Shown here: in pieces, positions 1 to 7,788 of the stretch
Position numbering within the stretch: position 1 is the first letter of the stretch
Layout: each line of letters begins with the position of its first letter
Assembly: GCF_000011365.1 (NCBI RefSeq)
Contig: NC_004463.1
Span: forward strand, 8,852,001-8,916,000
DNA from: Bradyrhizobium diazoefficiens USDA 110
GTDB taxonomy: Bacteria > Pseudomonadota > Alphaproteobacteria > Rhizobiales > Xanthobacteraceae
Length of the DNA stretch: 64,000 nucleotides
Reading direction: 5' to 3'
The notes under the pieces: model-generated
The model's input: the letters and a program-made list of their open reading frames with translations, nothing else
What the model was told of the DNA's origin: nothing
Databases searched by the model: none
Made by a program: the position numbers and the translations under genes

Positions 1-28
1 GACCGGTTGCGGCGCAAGCTTTGACGCC

Positions 29-625
29 ATGCTGACGGTCAACGGGCTCAAGCGCCTGCACATCTCCGTGTCATTCGACTTGCAGGACGGCGAATGCGTC
101 GCCCTGCAAGGGCCTTCCGGGGTCGGGAAGACCTTGTTGCTTCGCTCCATCGCGGATCTCGATCCCAACGAGGGAACGGTCAAGCTGGACGGAACGCTGA
201 GGGAAGCGATGCCCGCCCCCGCCTGGCGAAAGCGAGTGACCTACCTCGCCGCCGAGCCCGGGTGGTGGTCCGACATCGTGCAGGAACACTTCGCGGTCTG
301 GGACGATGCTCTACCTCTGGTCACACGCTTGGGGCTACCGGACAACTGCGGACCTTGGCCGATCCCAAGACTTTCGACCGGCGAGAGACAGCGATTGGGG
401 CTTGTGCGGGCGCTCATGCTGCGATCGCGCGTGCTTCTGCTGGACGAGCCAACCTCGGCGCTCGACTCCGCATCCGCCACGGCCGTGGAATCCTTGATAG
501 CCGAACGCATTGCGGATGGAACGAGCGTCGTTTGGAGCACCCACGACAACGCTCAAGCCCGCCGCATCGGGTCAAGGATTTTTGCGATGAGGCCCGACGG
601 CGGCATCGAGGAAAGCCAGCCGTGA
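29..625 (+). CDS. fetA: FetA-like ABC transporter ATP-binding protein
   Basis: A 198-aa ATPase subunit that would power the adjacent membrane protein. Visible motifs in order are Walker A GPSGVGKT (about residues 28-35), the ABC signature LSTGERQRLG (about 115-124) and Walker B VLLLDEPTSALD (about 134-145). It is short for an ABC ATPase, which fits the FetA/YbbL family. The stop codon overlaps the GTG start of the next gene, a UPF0014 permease, so the pair matches the FetAB iron exporter linked to oxidative-stress resistance in enterobacteria. Iron as the substrate is inferred from family and pairing only. Confidence 0.85.
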   Translation: MLTVNGLKRLHISVSFDLQDGECVALQGPSGVGKTLLLRSIADLDPNEGTVKLDGTLREAMPAPAWRKRVTYLAAEPGWWSDIVQEHFAVWDDALPLVTRLGLPDNCGPWPIPRLSTGERQRLGLVRALMLRSRVLLLDEPTSALDSASATAVESLIAERIADGTSVVWSTHDNAQARRIGSRIFAMRPDGGIEESQP

Positions 626-1428
626 CCTACATCCAGCTTTCGTATGGCGATCTGGTCCTACCCGCGCTCCTTGTCGTCATGGACGGCGTCTTCTCGCTTG
701 TTCTCCGCCTCAAGCTTGAGAAGCAACTGGCCATTGCGACCGTGCGCATGGTGGTCCAGCTCGTCCTCGTCGGATACGTGCTGACCTTCCTGTTTGCCGC
801 AGTGTCGCCGCTCTGGACCGCTCTCGCCGCCCTGATCATGGTCCTCTTCGCCTCGCGGGAGATCGTCGCGCGGCAGAAGCGGCGCCTTCCGGGCGTTTGG
901 AAGTACGGTCTGGGCGCCGGATGCACGCTGCTCGCCGCCGGTACCGTCACAATGTTCGCGCTCCTGACGGAGCTACGCCCCGATCCCTGGTATCATCCGC
1001 GCTATGCGCTGCCTTTGCTGGGCATGATGCTGGGCAACACCATGACCGGAATAAGCCTGGGCCTAGACGTGCTCACGAACAGCCTGGTGCGCGAACGAGC
1101 CGCGGTAGAAGCTTGTCTTGCGCTGGGCGGTACTCGACACCAAGCCCTGCTGCCTGTAGTACGGGACGCGTTGAGAAGCGGATTCATGCCGATCATGAAC
1201 AGCATGGCGGCGATCGGCGTTGTTTCTTTGCCAGGGATGATGACCGGTCAAATCCTCGCGGGCGTCGAACCAGTAGACGCCGTTAAATATCAGCTCTTAA
1301 TCATGTTCTTGATCGCCGGTGGAACAGGATTGGGAACCCTGGCTGCAGTGATGGGGGGCGCTCGCCTGCTCACCGATCACCGACATCGATTACGCCTCGA
1401 TCGAATTCCCGCTGAAAAGTCCGCTTAA
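622..1428 (+). CDS. fetB: FetB-like UPF0014 family membrane permease
   Basis: A 268-aa integral membrane protein with about seven hydrophobic segments. It carries family-typical stretches such as RMVVQLVLVGYVL near the N-terminus, MMLGNTMTGISL near the middle and MTGQILAGVEP later. The start is taken as GTG at 622, which overlaps the fetA stop in a GTGA arrangement and gives the usual family length; the same frame is open upstream, but that part lies inside fetA. It is the predicted membrane half of the FetAB-type exporter. Confidence 0.85.
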   Translation: MTYIQLSYGDLVLPALLVVMDGVFSLVLRLKLEKQLAIATVRMVVQLVLVGYVLTFLFAAVSPLWTALAALIMVLFASREIVARQKRRLPGVWKYGLGAGCTLLAAGTVTMFALLTELRPDPWYHPRYALPLLGMMLGNTMTGISLGLDVLTNSLVRERAAVEACLALGGTRHQALLPVVRDALRSGFMPIMNSMAAIGVVSLPGMMTGQILAGVEPVDAVKYQLLIMFLIAGGTGLGTLAAVMGGARLLTDHRHRLRLDRIPAEKSA

Positions 1429-1450
1429 AAGCGCCGGTCATTCTCCCTGC

Positions 1451-2112
1451 CTATTGCGCTTCGCCGTAGGTGATTTGATCGAACAGCGTCACGCTATCGG
1501 CTTTAGTCCACAGTCCGATCCTGCCGGCACCGGCGAAGGTTGAATCCTCGACCTCGAACAGTTGTTTGCCATTGAAGGAGACGCGGAAGCGCGAGCCGCT
1601 GAAGTCGATACGCAGGCTGTGCCAGGTGTCGGCCGGAACCTTGACATTGGTTCCGTATCCTCCCTTGCGGCCGACGATGTCGAGCGGGCTTCGGACGCCG
1701 TGACGGTCTTGTAGGGAACGACGTTGTCCTCGAGGGCATTGGCCCGGGTCACGTAGTAGTTGTTCGCGTCCTTTGCCCGCCAGACGATACCGGCGGCGCG
1801 GTCCTGCGATCCCGCGACGGCCTTGAATTTGATCTCGACAAAGCCGTCCTTGATGCTGCTGTCGTTCTTCAGCAGCAGCGGGTACGTCGCCCGGCCGGAT
1901 TGCTTGAGCACCTTCGATCTAGACGGCGCCGTCTCGTCGCTTTCGACCGTCCATTTTGGGTCGCCCGATCCCGTGAGGGTCGAGGTCCAGCCCTCGGGGG
2001 CGGCGCCCGTCTGCGTGCTCTCGAAGCCGATCACATGATTCGACATGTCACTCACTCCAACGAAGAAAAGCATGGTTGCGATGATGGCGCTGCAGCGTTG
2101 AAGGTGAGGCAT
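1451..2112 (-). pseudogene. Frameshifted secreted jelly-roll-like protein
   Basis: An exported protein broken by one apparent 1-bp deletion. The first frame starts with a signal-peptide-like segment (hydrophobic residues about 8-20) and reads well to NNYYVTRANALEDNVVPYKTV. Near 1690-1702 the sense moves to another frame, which continues PLDIVGRKGGYG, VPADTWHSLRIDF, FNGKQLFEVED and GRIGLWTKADSVTLFD to a TAG at 1451-1453. The joined product closely resembles the lipoprotein encoded at 3134-3775, whose corresponding parts (DDHYAVRADAIEN, FFDGKELFVATD, GKVGLWTQADSTTLFE) are in one frame. The fold suggested is a LamG/DUF1080-like beta sandwich. It could be a true pseudogene or a sequencing error. 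Confidence 0.75.
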
Positions 2113-2145
2113 TGGGCTGGTCCCCGCGCTATCGGGCCGACCGGG

Positions 2146-3102
2146 TCACTCGAAGAGTTTCACGGGGCCCTTGATTGCCTTCCAAGCGTAATGTCCGCCC
2201 GCCATATAGCGGGCATCAAATCCCGCCTTGCGTAGTGCCGAAGCCGTCTGACACCCGATGTGGAAGCCGTAGACGCAGAACGTGACGACGGGTTCGGTCT
2301 TCGACAGGGTACCAATCCAGTCGTCGAGCCGTTCGGGATCGCGCCATACGGCTCCGTCCATGATGTCCTGGGCTTTCGCGGTGTAGTGCTTCGGGCGCGT
2401 ATCGATGATCTGAACCGGCGTCCCCAACTTCATCATCTCCCGGACTTCCTCAACGGAGATCGCTGGCACGTCGCCAAACTCCTTTTGCTCGAGCGGGCGC
2501 GGAGGCGCGACCTTGATGGCATCCTCATAACGCTGCTTCACGGCGGACCAATCGATGTTGCGCATGAAGGCCGCGATGTAGGCGCCGGCGTTCGCGCCGA
2601 ATTCCAGGTGGAAAGCGTGCTCGTACATATCGAGGGCGAGGATCGGGACGCCGCCAGCGATGCTTTGACTGTGTTCCGACGCGATCTGATTGATGAGCCG
2701 TCCGTCGCGCGGAACGTAGGTCAGCAGCACCCAGCCCGAGCCGCCGGCCAGTGCGGACGCGATGCCGACGAACTCCTGGCGCCAGCGATCCACCGATCCG
2801 AAATCCTTTGCGATGGCGCTTGCGAGGTCGTCCGGCACCACGCGTCCGTCGCCGCCGAGGCTCGCAAAATAGAATTCGTGCAGAAGCGTCGAGTTGAGCG
2901 CGACAATCTCGTCGCGCTTCAGCCGGGCGAGGGTCGGGTTGGGGGCGTCGCCGAGATCGAGGAGCTCGATCTCCTCAGAAATGATGTTCAAGCGATTGAG
3001 GGCCCCGCCGTAGTTGTTTTCGTAGTGGCTTTCAATGAGGCGAGCGGAGATCCCGTTCAACGTCCAGGGACGACAGTGAAGCGGTGCCAGTTGGTAGCGC
3101 AT
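2146..3102 (-). CDS. Fe/Mn superoxide dismutase fused to a rhodanese domain
   Basis: A 318-aa two-domain protein. Residues 1-190 resemble iron/manganese superoxide dismutase, with candidate metal ligands H26 (ESHYENNYGG), H75 (LLHEFYF), D158 and H162 (LALDMYEHAFH). Residues 215-318 form a rhodanese domain with IIDTRP and a candidate catalytic C276 in FCVYGFHIGC. ATG at 3102 is chosen because AAAGGAG lies just upstream on this strand; the longer open frame has no comparable site. No signal peptide is seen, so the enzyme should be cytoplasmic. The domains predict superoxide dismutation plus sulfur transfer; how they cooperate is unknown. It sits between two related exported-protein genes. Confidence 0.85.
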   Translation of the reverse strand: MRYQLAPLHCRPWTLNGISARLIESHYENNYGGALNRLNIISEEIELLDLGDAPNPTLARLKRDEIVALNSTLLHEFYFASLGGDGRVVPDDLASAIAKDFGSVDRWRQEFVGIASALAGGSGWVLLTYVPRDGRLINQIASEHSQSIAGGVPILALDMYEHAFHLEFGANAGAYIAAFMRNIDWSAVKQRYEDAIKVAPPRPLEQKEFGDVPAISVEEVREMMKLGTPVQIIDTRPKHYTAKAQDIMDGAVWRDPERLDDWIGTLSKTEPVVTFCVYGFHIGCQTASALRKAGFDARYMAGGHYAWKAIKGPVKLFE

Positions 3103-3133
3103 CGTAAACTCCTTTGGTCGTCTGGGTTTCCAG

Positions 3134-3775
3134 CTAATGGAGGGATGAGACTTGGAGGCTTTCGAACAGGGTCGTGCTGTCGGCCTGGGTCCAAAGGCCG
3201 ACCTTGCCGGGTGGGCCCGGAAATCTTCTGTCGGTCGCGACAAAAAGCTCCTTGCCGTCGAAAAATACCGTGAAGCGGTCCTCGCTCGCCGCGATACCAA
3301 GTGTATGCCGCGCCTCGCCCGACACGCCGATGTCCATGCTTCCGAGCACCTCGCGCCGTCCGGCGGCGATGCGGTACAGGGTGACGCTATTCTCGATCGC
3401 GTCAGCGCGTACGGCGTAGTGGTCGTCAGGCGATCTGAACCGAACGACCAGACCGGCCGCGGGGTCGTTCTTGCCGTTGGTCAGGAAGCGCGTCGACACG
3501 TAGACGTCACGTCCGGAGAAGTGCCGGTAAAAGGCGAACGCTAGGCGGCTTTCGCTTGGCTCGGATGCGGTCCGCGCCAATCCTCGACCGGCGTCGTCAT
3601 CAATGATCGACCATTTCGGCGGACCCCCGTCGCCTAAGGCGCCAAAATCAAAATCGGCAAGCCGTTCTGACGTATCGAATGTGACCGTATCGGCCGAAGG
3701 ATGCGATGCCGTCGGTCCACACGCAAACAAGAGCATGCAGATCGGGAGCAGGCAGGGGAAATAGCGCGTCCTCAC
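3134..3775 (-). CDS. Lipoprotein with jelly-roll (LamG/DUF1080-like) fold
   Basis: A 213-aa predicted lipoprotein. A hydrophobic signal ends in the lipobox LLFAC, putting the acylated cysteine at about residue 19. The mature part looks all-beta and holds repeated aromatic and glycine motifs (GLVVRF, DDHYAVRADAIEN, FFDGKELF, GLWTQADSTTLFE) shared with the frameshifted gene at 1451-2112. GTG at 3775 overlaps the stop of the upstream small gene in a GTGA arrangement, suggesting translational coupling. The ligand or substrate is unknown. Confidence 0.75.
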   Translation of the reverse strand: MRTRYFPCLLPICMLLFACGPTASHPSADTVTFDTSERLADFDFGALGDGGPPKWSIIDDDAGRGLARTASEPSESRLAFAFYRHFSGRDVYVSTRFLTNGKNDPAAGLVVRFRSPDDHYAVRADAIENSVTLYRIAAGRREVLGSMDIGVSGEARHTLGIAASEDRFTVFFDGKELFVATDRRFPGPPGKVGLWTQADSTTLFESLQVSSLH

Positions 3776-4020
3776 GGCTTTGCGCTCCCTACGGGAAGCG
3801 TTACCGGTTCGGAATGTTGTTCGAAATCGGCAAGCTCCATTGCGCGCAGCGCGATCAGGAATCCGTCGCGTACTTCTGTCTTATTGCGGTAGTAGGCGGC
3901 TGAGCACTCGGCAGATTTCGTCAACGCCGTTTGCGGCGGATCGTCATCTGCAGACGTCCGCTCAGAAGCAGACGGCAGAAGAAAGTCATTGGTAGGAATG
4001 GGAGGCCAGTTTTCGTCCAT
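3772..4020 (-). CDS. Small hypothetical protein upstream of the lipoprotein
   Basis: An 82-aa protein from ATG at 4020 (MDENWPPIP); the frame is open 11 codons further, but that part looks less protein-like. It is soluble and acidic near the start and has no recognised motif. The stop overlaps the GTG of the lipoprotein gene by 4 bp, which supports it being translated as the first gene of the cluster that continues into the dismutase-rhodanese gene. Function unknown. Confidence 0.55.
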   Translation of the reverse strand: MDENWPPIPTNDFLLPSASERTSADDDPPQTALTKSAECSAAYYRNKTEVRDGFLIALRAMELADFEQHSEPVTLPVGSAKP

Positions 4021-4124
4021 GTGTGCAATTCCTCGACAAGTCGAGCGATGCACAGTTCTTGGACCGGAGCCTCAAGGGGAGCCTGCATTTCCCCTAGGCA
4101 CTTCATAATTCAGCGAGGTGAGAA

Positions 4125-4370
4125 ATGCAATATGCGGCGATCGGCACCGTGATCGCCTGCGGTCGGCGCGGGGATGAGCGCGAACCTCTTGAATATCCTT
4201 TCGCGGATTCGTCATGGGAAACCGTTATTCGGCGGCGGCCCAGCCGCGCCAACGCCGGCCTCGCCGGAGGCGCTCTCAGCGGCCCATCAGGGGCTGCCAT
4301 CACGATAGTGACTGGCAGCGGCAGTCTGAATCCTTCGACGGTAACGGAGACTGTCGTCATCCACGCCTGA
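4125..4370 (+). CDS. Doubtful small ORF in degraded region
   Basis: An 81-aa reading frame whose best support is a good ribosome-binding sequence (GAGGTGAGAA) directly before ATG at 4125. The product has no recognised domain and only a glycine/alanine-rich stretch near residues 45-60. An overlapping frame runs on to about 4732 with a short hydrophobic segment (AGGIIALAVGFLAEAF), so this could be a broken longer gene. Weak call. Confidence 0.2.
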   Translation: MQYAAIGTVIACGRRGDEREPLEYPFADSSWETVIRRRPSRANAGLAGGALSGPSGAAITIVTGSGSLNPSTVTETVVIHA

Positions 4371-4859
4371 CAGGAGCTATCGCGGGCGGGATCATCGCGT
4401 TGGCCGTCGGCTTCCTTGCAGAAGCGTTCTCGAAGGCCCTCCGAGGGGTTGAGTGTGACCACGTAACCTCTAAAAAGTGTTCTAAGACGGCGACTTCGAA
4501 CGCCTCGAAATCGACCGAGATTGAAGGCCGAATCGGCCGACCAGGTGGTACACAGCGGTGGTCACAAAACTCGGCCGGGCGTTATAGAAATCCTTATTTT
4601 TCGGCGGTTTTCGCGAATTCGCGGCATCGGGGAAGGGAGTCCCACTCTCTCCGCCACTGCCGCGTCCTAACTTCAGACGAGGGGCCATTAGTTGAATGCC
4701 GTCGAGGCGATCAGCGCCCCCAGATGCACTGACCGCCGGCAGGATCGGCCGCCCGAGCAGTTGACATCGGAACGCTCTGTAGCCCTCGTTTTCTGCGACG
4801 CAGCGGTGCCGGCTTAAGCCCGCAAAAGCGTAGAACGCGGCGCAGCGTCAATAGACGAC
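4371..4859. other. Intergenic stretch with att-like fragment, no convincing gene
   Basis: About 490 bp with locally lower GC and no reading frame that looks coding. The only recognisable element is the tRNA-Ser-like 21-mer at 4637-4657. It looks like decayed mobile DNA between the iron/oxidative-stress cluster and the amidase remnant. Confidence 0.5.
4637..4657 (+). repeat. 21-bp tRNA-Ser 3'-end-like sequence, copy 1
   Basis: The sequence GAGTCCCACTCTCTCCGCCAC resembles the T-arm and acceptor 3' end (with CCA) of a tRNA-Ser, without the rest of a tRNA. An identical copy lies in the opposite orientation at 35382-35402. Integrases often target such tRNA 3' ends, so it is read as an attachment-site relic. 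Confidence 0.6.
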
Positions 4860-5190
4860 TCAGCGCCGGCAAAGCGTCACTTGGTACATGATCGGCATTC
4901 GCCGGGGCGGTGCCACGGGATCTCGGAATCGCGCCGCCGCGAACCGGGCGGCGAGGCGTTCGGCAACATCGACCAATAGCCCGTCGTCGCCTGCTTGACC
5001 TATAATCATCAGACCGCTCGGCAATCCGTCACCGCGCATCTCATTGGGCACTGACAATGCCGGAAAACCGAGATGAGGCGCGAAGTTTACGAACAGGCCG
5101 ACTGGTGGAAGCGTATGCGGGGTCACGCTCGACCTCGTTGCGCTTGTGGATAGTCGGCGCCGTCGGCAAGGCCAACACTGGCGGCGCGCA
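4860..5190 (-). pseudogene. Amidase C-terminal remnant
   Basis: The tail of an amidase-signature enzyme is recognisable: PPVGLFVNFAPHLGFPALSVP, then GLPSGLMIIG and LLVDVAERLAARF at about 4900-5100. A further piece (ADYPQAQRGR) sits in another frame just upstream, separated by a deletion or frameshift near 5125. The catalytic Ser-Ser-Lys region is absent, so no active enzyme can be made. Confidence 0.7.
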
Positions 5191-5201
5191 GGCTTCTTCC
5201 G

Positions 5202-5420
5202 TCAGACACGACGACGGCGGCGCTTTGGGCGCTTCGGATAGTTGTGACCGTGCTGAAGAATCGCCTCTTCGACTTCCGCCACGCTGATCCGGAAACGTGC
5301 TGCAATCTCCTCCGGCTCATCGCCTCGAACGCCCCACATTAATGCAAGAGCCGTAGCGGGCGGCTTCTCGCCTACGACAACGCGAACGACCTCGGGTGAC
5401 GATACTCTCTTCTCTGTCAT
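5202..5420 (-). CDS. Small hypothetical protein with HTH-like segment
   Basis: A 72-aa protein starting at ATG 5420 behind GAGGGTA. The middle (residues about 37-55, EEIAARFRISVAEVEEAI) looks like a helix-turn-helix similar to those in DUF433-type antitoxin proteins, and the C-terminus is a run of Lys/Arg suited to nucleic-acid binding. No toxin partner is seen beside it. Function unknown. Confidence 0.5.
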   Translation of the reverse strand: MTEKRVSSPEVVRVVVGEKPPATALALMWGVRGDEPEEIAARFRISVAEVEEAILQHGHNYPKRPKRRRRRV

Positions 5421-5520
5421 TTACTGTACCCTCGTATCATCAATAACTCGGCCAACTGTCGATTGCTTGCGACGGATCTGCCGATCGCCGATCGCCTTAG
5501 GAAACTGTACTCCACTGTGG

Positions 5521-6174
5521 CTAATCAAATGTCTGTTTGGGCAATTCATTTGAAGGTGGTTTCGTGATTGCAGCGATCTCGCGCAACTCGTCCTGCTCGA
5601 TCCACCGCGCCTGCTTGTCCGGGAGGCCGAGGCGGCGTCCGTACGTCCACGCGGCTGAAACGAGGCGCCTGACGCCGAAAGTCAGAGAGACGAAGCGTTG
5701 GGGAAATTCGACGTAGAGGCGAAAGTAGATGTCCAGGCTCGCCGGTCGGTACCCCTCGAAAGCCGTCTTGTATTCGGCTTCGCGGTCAAAGAACTCGAGA
5801 ACGCGTGCGAGCGCTTCGACAACGTCGTGGCCGGGCCGGATGCCGATCTCAACATCGGCAATGCGCCAAAAGCGCCCGTAAGGTCGTCTGAAGCGGTAGC
5901 CGTGAAACTCCGGCTTCAAGTCCCGCATCCACTCGACCGTCTTGACGCTATCCTGGACCGCGTCTGAGCCCAGGATCGCGCAAATCAATGTCGCCGCATC
6001 CTTGCGGGACATCGTCGGTGCGTTGCGCCCCCGACCGCCGGCGGTGACGAGCGGCACCCCCTCCTCCTTGGCACCCTTCGCTTCCCGCAGGTTCTTGGCG
6101 TGCTGCGCGGTCGAGGTCGGCGGCTTGCCCATGGCCGTCGCGACGCATTCGGCAAGTTGACGAGAATTAACCAT
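5521..6174 (-). CDS. Hypothetical protein, candidate wHTH regulator
   Basis: A 217-aa protein, start ATG 6174. The first 40 residues (SRQLAECVATAMG, then QHAKNLREAKG) look like a helix-turn-helix; a basic GGRGRNAPTMSRKDAATLI stretch follows. The remainder is soluble and rich in Phe, Tyr and Arg without a known motif. It is transcribed divergently from the gene at 6262, and the gap between the two holds a 21-bp palindrome, so autoregulation is a reasonable guess. Larger open sequence upstream in the frame runs antisense to that neighbour and is not counted. Confidence 0.55.
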   Translation of the reverse strand: MVNSRQLAECVATAMGKPPTSTAQHAKNLREAKGAKEEGVPLVTAGGRGRNAPTMSRKDAATLICAILGSDAVQDSVKTVEWMRDLKPEFHGYRFRRPYGRFWRIADVEIGIRPGHDVVEALARVLEFFDREAEYKTAFEGYRPASLDIYFRLYVEFPQRFVSLTFGVRRLVSAAWTYGRRLGLPDKQARWIEQDELREIAAITKPPSNELPKQTFD

Positions 6175-6193
6175 CACGAGCGGCTCTTTGACT

Positions 6194-6214
6194 CTACAGA
6201 ATTTAATTCTGTAG
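6194..6214. promoter_or_regulatory. 21-bp palindromic operator candidate
   Basis: CTACAGAATT-T-AATTCTGTAG is a perfect inverted repeat of two 10-bp arms around one central base. It lies in the 87-bp gap between divergent starts at 6174 (minus) and 6262 (plus), and its AT-rich core stands out from the GC-rich surroundings. It has the shape of a dimeric repressor site; the binding protein is unknown. Confidence 0.65.
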
Positions 6215-6261
6215 AAAAGGAACGCGCCCGTCAAGCCGGGCGACCCAAAACCGGAGATCGC

Positions 6262-6927
6262 ATGTCGGACGAAGCGCAGAGATCGAGCCAGGCAAGGCGG
6301 AAGCTGTTCGAGACGCAGGGATTTCGCCGCGAGGTGGCCGAACGGCTCAACCTGGACCGGAAGATGGTCAAGGCGGCCATCAACGCGCTCGTCGTCGCCG
6401 GAGTGGTGCCATGCACGCGCTCGGACAACGCCGAAGCGCTGGCCATGGACGGAGCATGGCTTCTCTTGGGCATCGGGAGCCAGGTCCGCCCCGACGCGAT
6501 CGCGCGTGTGACGCCGCGGTTGGCGTCGATGACCCTTCAGATCGACGGCGACAAGCCGCATGGCACGTCGGTGGGCGCGACCTTCGAAGACGAGCTGGCC
6601 TCGATCTTCAAGGCGACCTGGACCATGGTGGCGAGCGGCGCGGCGCTGCCCATCCAGGGCGTGGGCCTCCAGTGGAGCGACGGCCGGGGCTCCATCTTGT
6701 TCGGCATCATCGACCGCTGGGAGCGCGAAGGACCCCGGCACCGGAAGATTTTCGCCTCGGAGCCCCTGACGCTTCCCCAAGCGCCGGGAGGCCAATGGGA
6801 CTTCGTCCATCTGATGGATTCCTTCCGCGTGCCGGCGGTCGGAGGCATCTCCTTTTCGCCGATCTCGTTGATCGGCTTCATCGAGCTCCTGGCCGAAGGC
6901 GTCGAGGAGACGGCGGCCCACCTATGA
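6262..6927 (+). CDS. Hypothetical protein divergent from 6174
   Basis: A 221-aa soluble protein. ATG at 6262 is preceded by CGGAG at suitable spacing; the frame is open upstream but would run through the palindrome and into the divergent gene. Residues about 20-50 (GFRREVAERLNLDRKMVKAAINALVVAGVV) look like a winged helix. The rest has no recognised domain. It may act with the divergent protein, which also begins with an HTH-like region. Confidence 0.55.
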   Translation: MSDEAQRSSQARRKLFETQGFRREVAERLNLDRKMVKAAINALVVAGVVPCTRSDNAEALAMDGAWLLLGIGSQVRPDAIARVTPRLASMTLQIDGDKPHGTSVGATFEDELASIFKATWTMVASGAALPIQGVGLQWSDGRGSILFGIIDRWEREGPRHRKIFASEPLTLPQAPGGQWDFVHLMDSFRVPAVGGISFSPISLIGFIELLAEGVEETAAHL

Positions 6928-7408
6928 GACGACCGGCCGCCGGCGCTGAGGAATCGATCCTGTCCCTGGGCAGCCCCGCTCCCACGTCCCGAAAGTCAGC
7001 CTCCCGCCCGGACGAAGTCGCGCGATCGGTGCGAGGGCGGGGGCCGGTCGCGGGGCCAGGCCGGTTACCGTCGACCGACTTGGGGCTCTCGGAGGGAAGC
7101 AGCTGCAGGTCGATCCCCGGTCCGATGTGGAGCCGGCCGGCGGGAACGGAAACACCGGGCTCGCCAGTTGCCGGAGAAGCCCTGAGGGCGATAGCGCCGA
7201 TCCACCCGCTCGGTTGCCGCCTCCCCCATATGGCATCAACTCGCTGCCGAACGGTGCGTCCGAAGCCGCTGGCCGGTCGGCCGGGCATGGCCCTTCAGAC
7301 CTGTCCGCTCGAGCGGCAACGGCATGGGAGGTGTGACGATCGGGAAAACGCTTTTCGGAACAGCCGCAAATTCAGACCTCGATTTCCGAGCCTCCGCCAA
7401 GCCGGAAA

Positions 7409-7433
7409 GGTTCGGGAATTTTCCGGGAGTCTG
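7409..7433 (+). repeat. 25-bp near-direct repeat, copy 1
   Basis: GGTTCGGGAATTTTCCGGGA followed by GTCTG. It matches the copy at 7652-7676 in 22 of 25 positions. The centre CGGGAATTTTCCGG is itself nearly palindromic. Candidate protein-binding or recombination site. Confidence 0.5.
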
Positions 7434-7651
7434 CGACCTCCTATTTGCCTCTGTTGGCCTTTTGTTCCCCAATTGGACCGGAAGGGTTGCGGGTTGCCAT
7501 CATTGCTAAGCCTTTGGTGCACAAGCGTATATTTGGCGCGGGTCGGCGGCCCGCAGAACACCCAAAAAGCCAACGCATTTACAGTGTGGCGCTCTAAGAG
7601 CCATTTCAACAACCCGTTATTTTACAAGGGTTTTTTGGATTTTTGGAGGCT

Positions 7652-7676
7652 GGTTCGGGAGTTTTTCGGGAGTCCG
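7652..7676 (+). repeat. 25-bp near-direct repeat, copy 2
   Basis: GGTTCGGGAGTTTTTCGGGA followed by GTCCG, 243 bp downstream of copy 1 and in the same orientation. It lies about 110 bp before the start of the hypothetical gene at 7789. Confidence 0.5.
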
Positions 7677-7788
7677 GTGCCGCGGCGGCGCCTCCGCGAG
7701 CGCCCCTCCGCCCAACGCCGCGCGGCGCCGAGAAGCCCTCGACGGCGGGCGCGCGCAGAAGTCTCCGCGGCAGGAGAATCCCCGTAAC

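Larger units (their letters stand above)
6928..7788. other. Gene-free 860-bp stretch with 25-bp near repeats
   Basis: No open frame here reads like a protein. The right part (7500-7650) is AT-richer than its surroundings. Two near-identical 25-mers (7409-7433 and 7652-7676) are the only structure found. The stretch could hold an attachment or replication region of the integrative module or a decayed gene. Confidence 0.5.

Noticed and set aside
94..621. N-terminal extension of the FetB frame
   Set aside because: It lies wholly within fetA in another frame and reads as low-quality Arg-rich sequence; the membrane protein begins at GTG 622.
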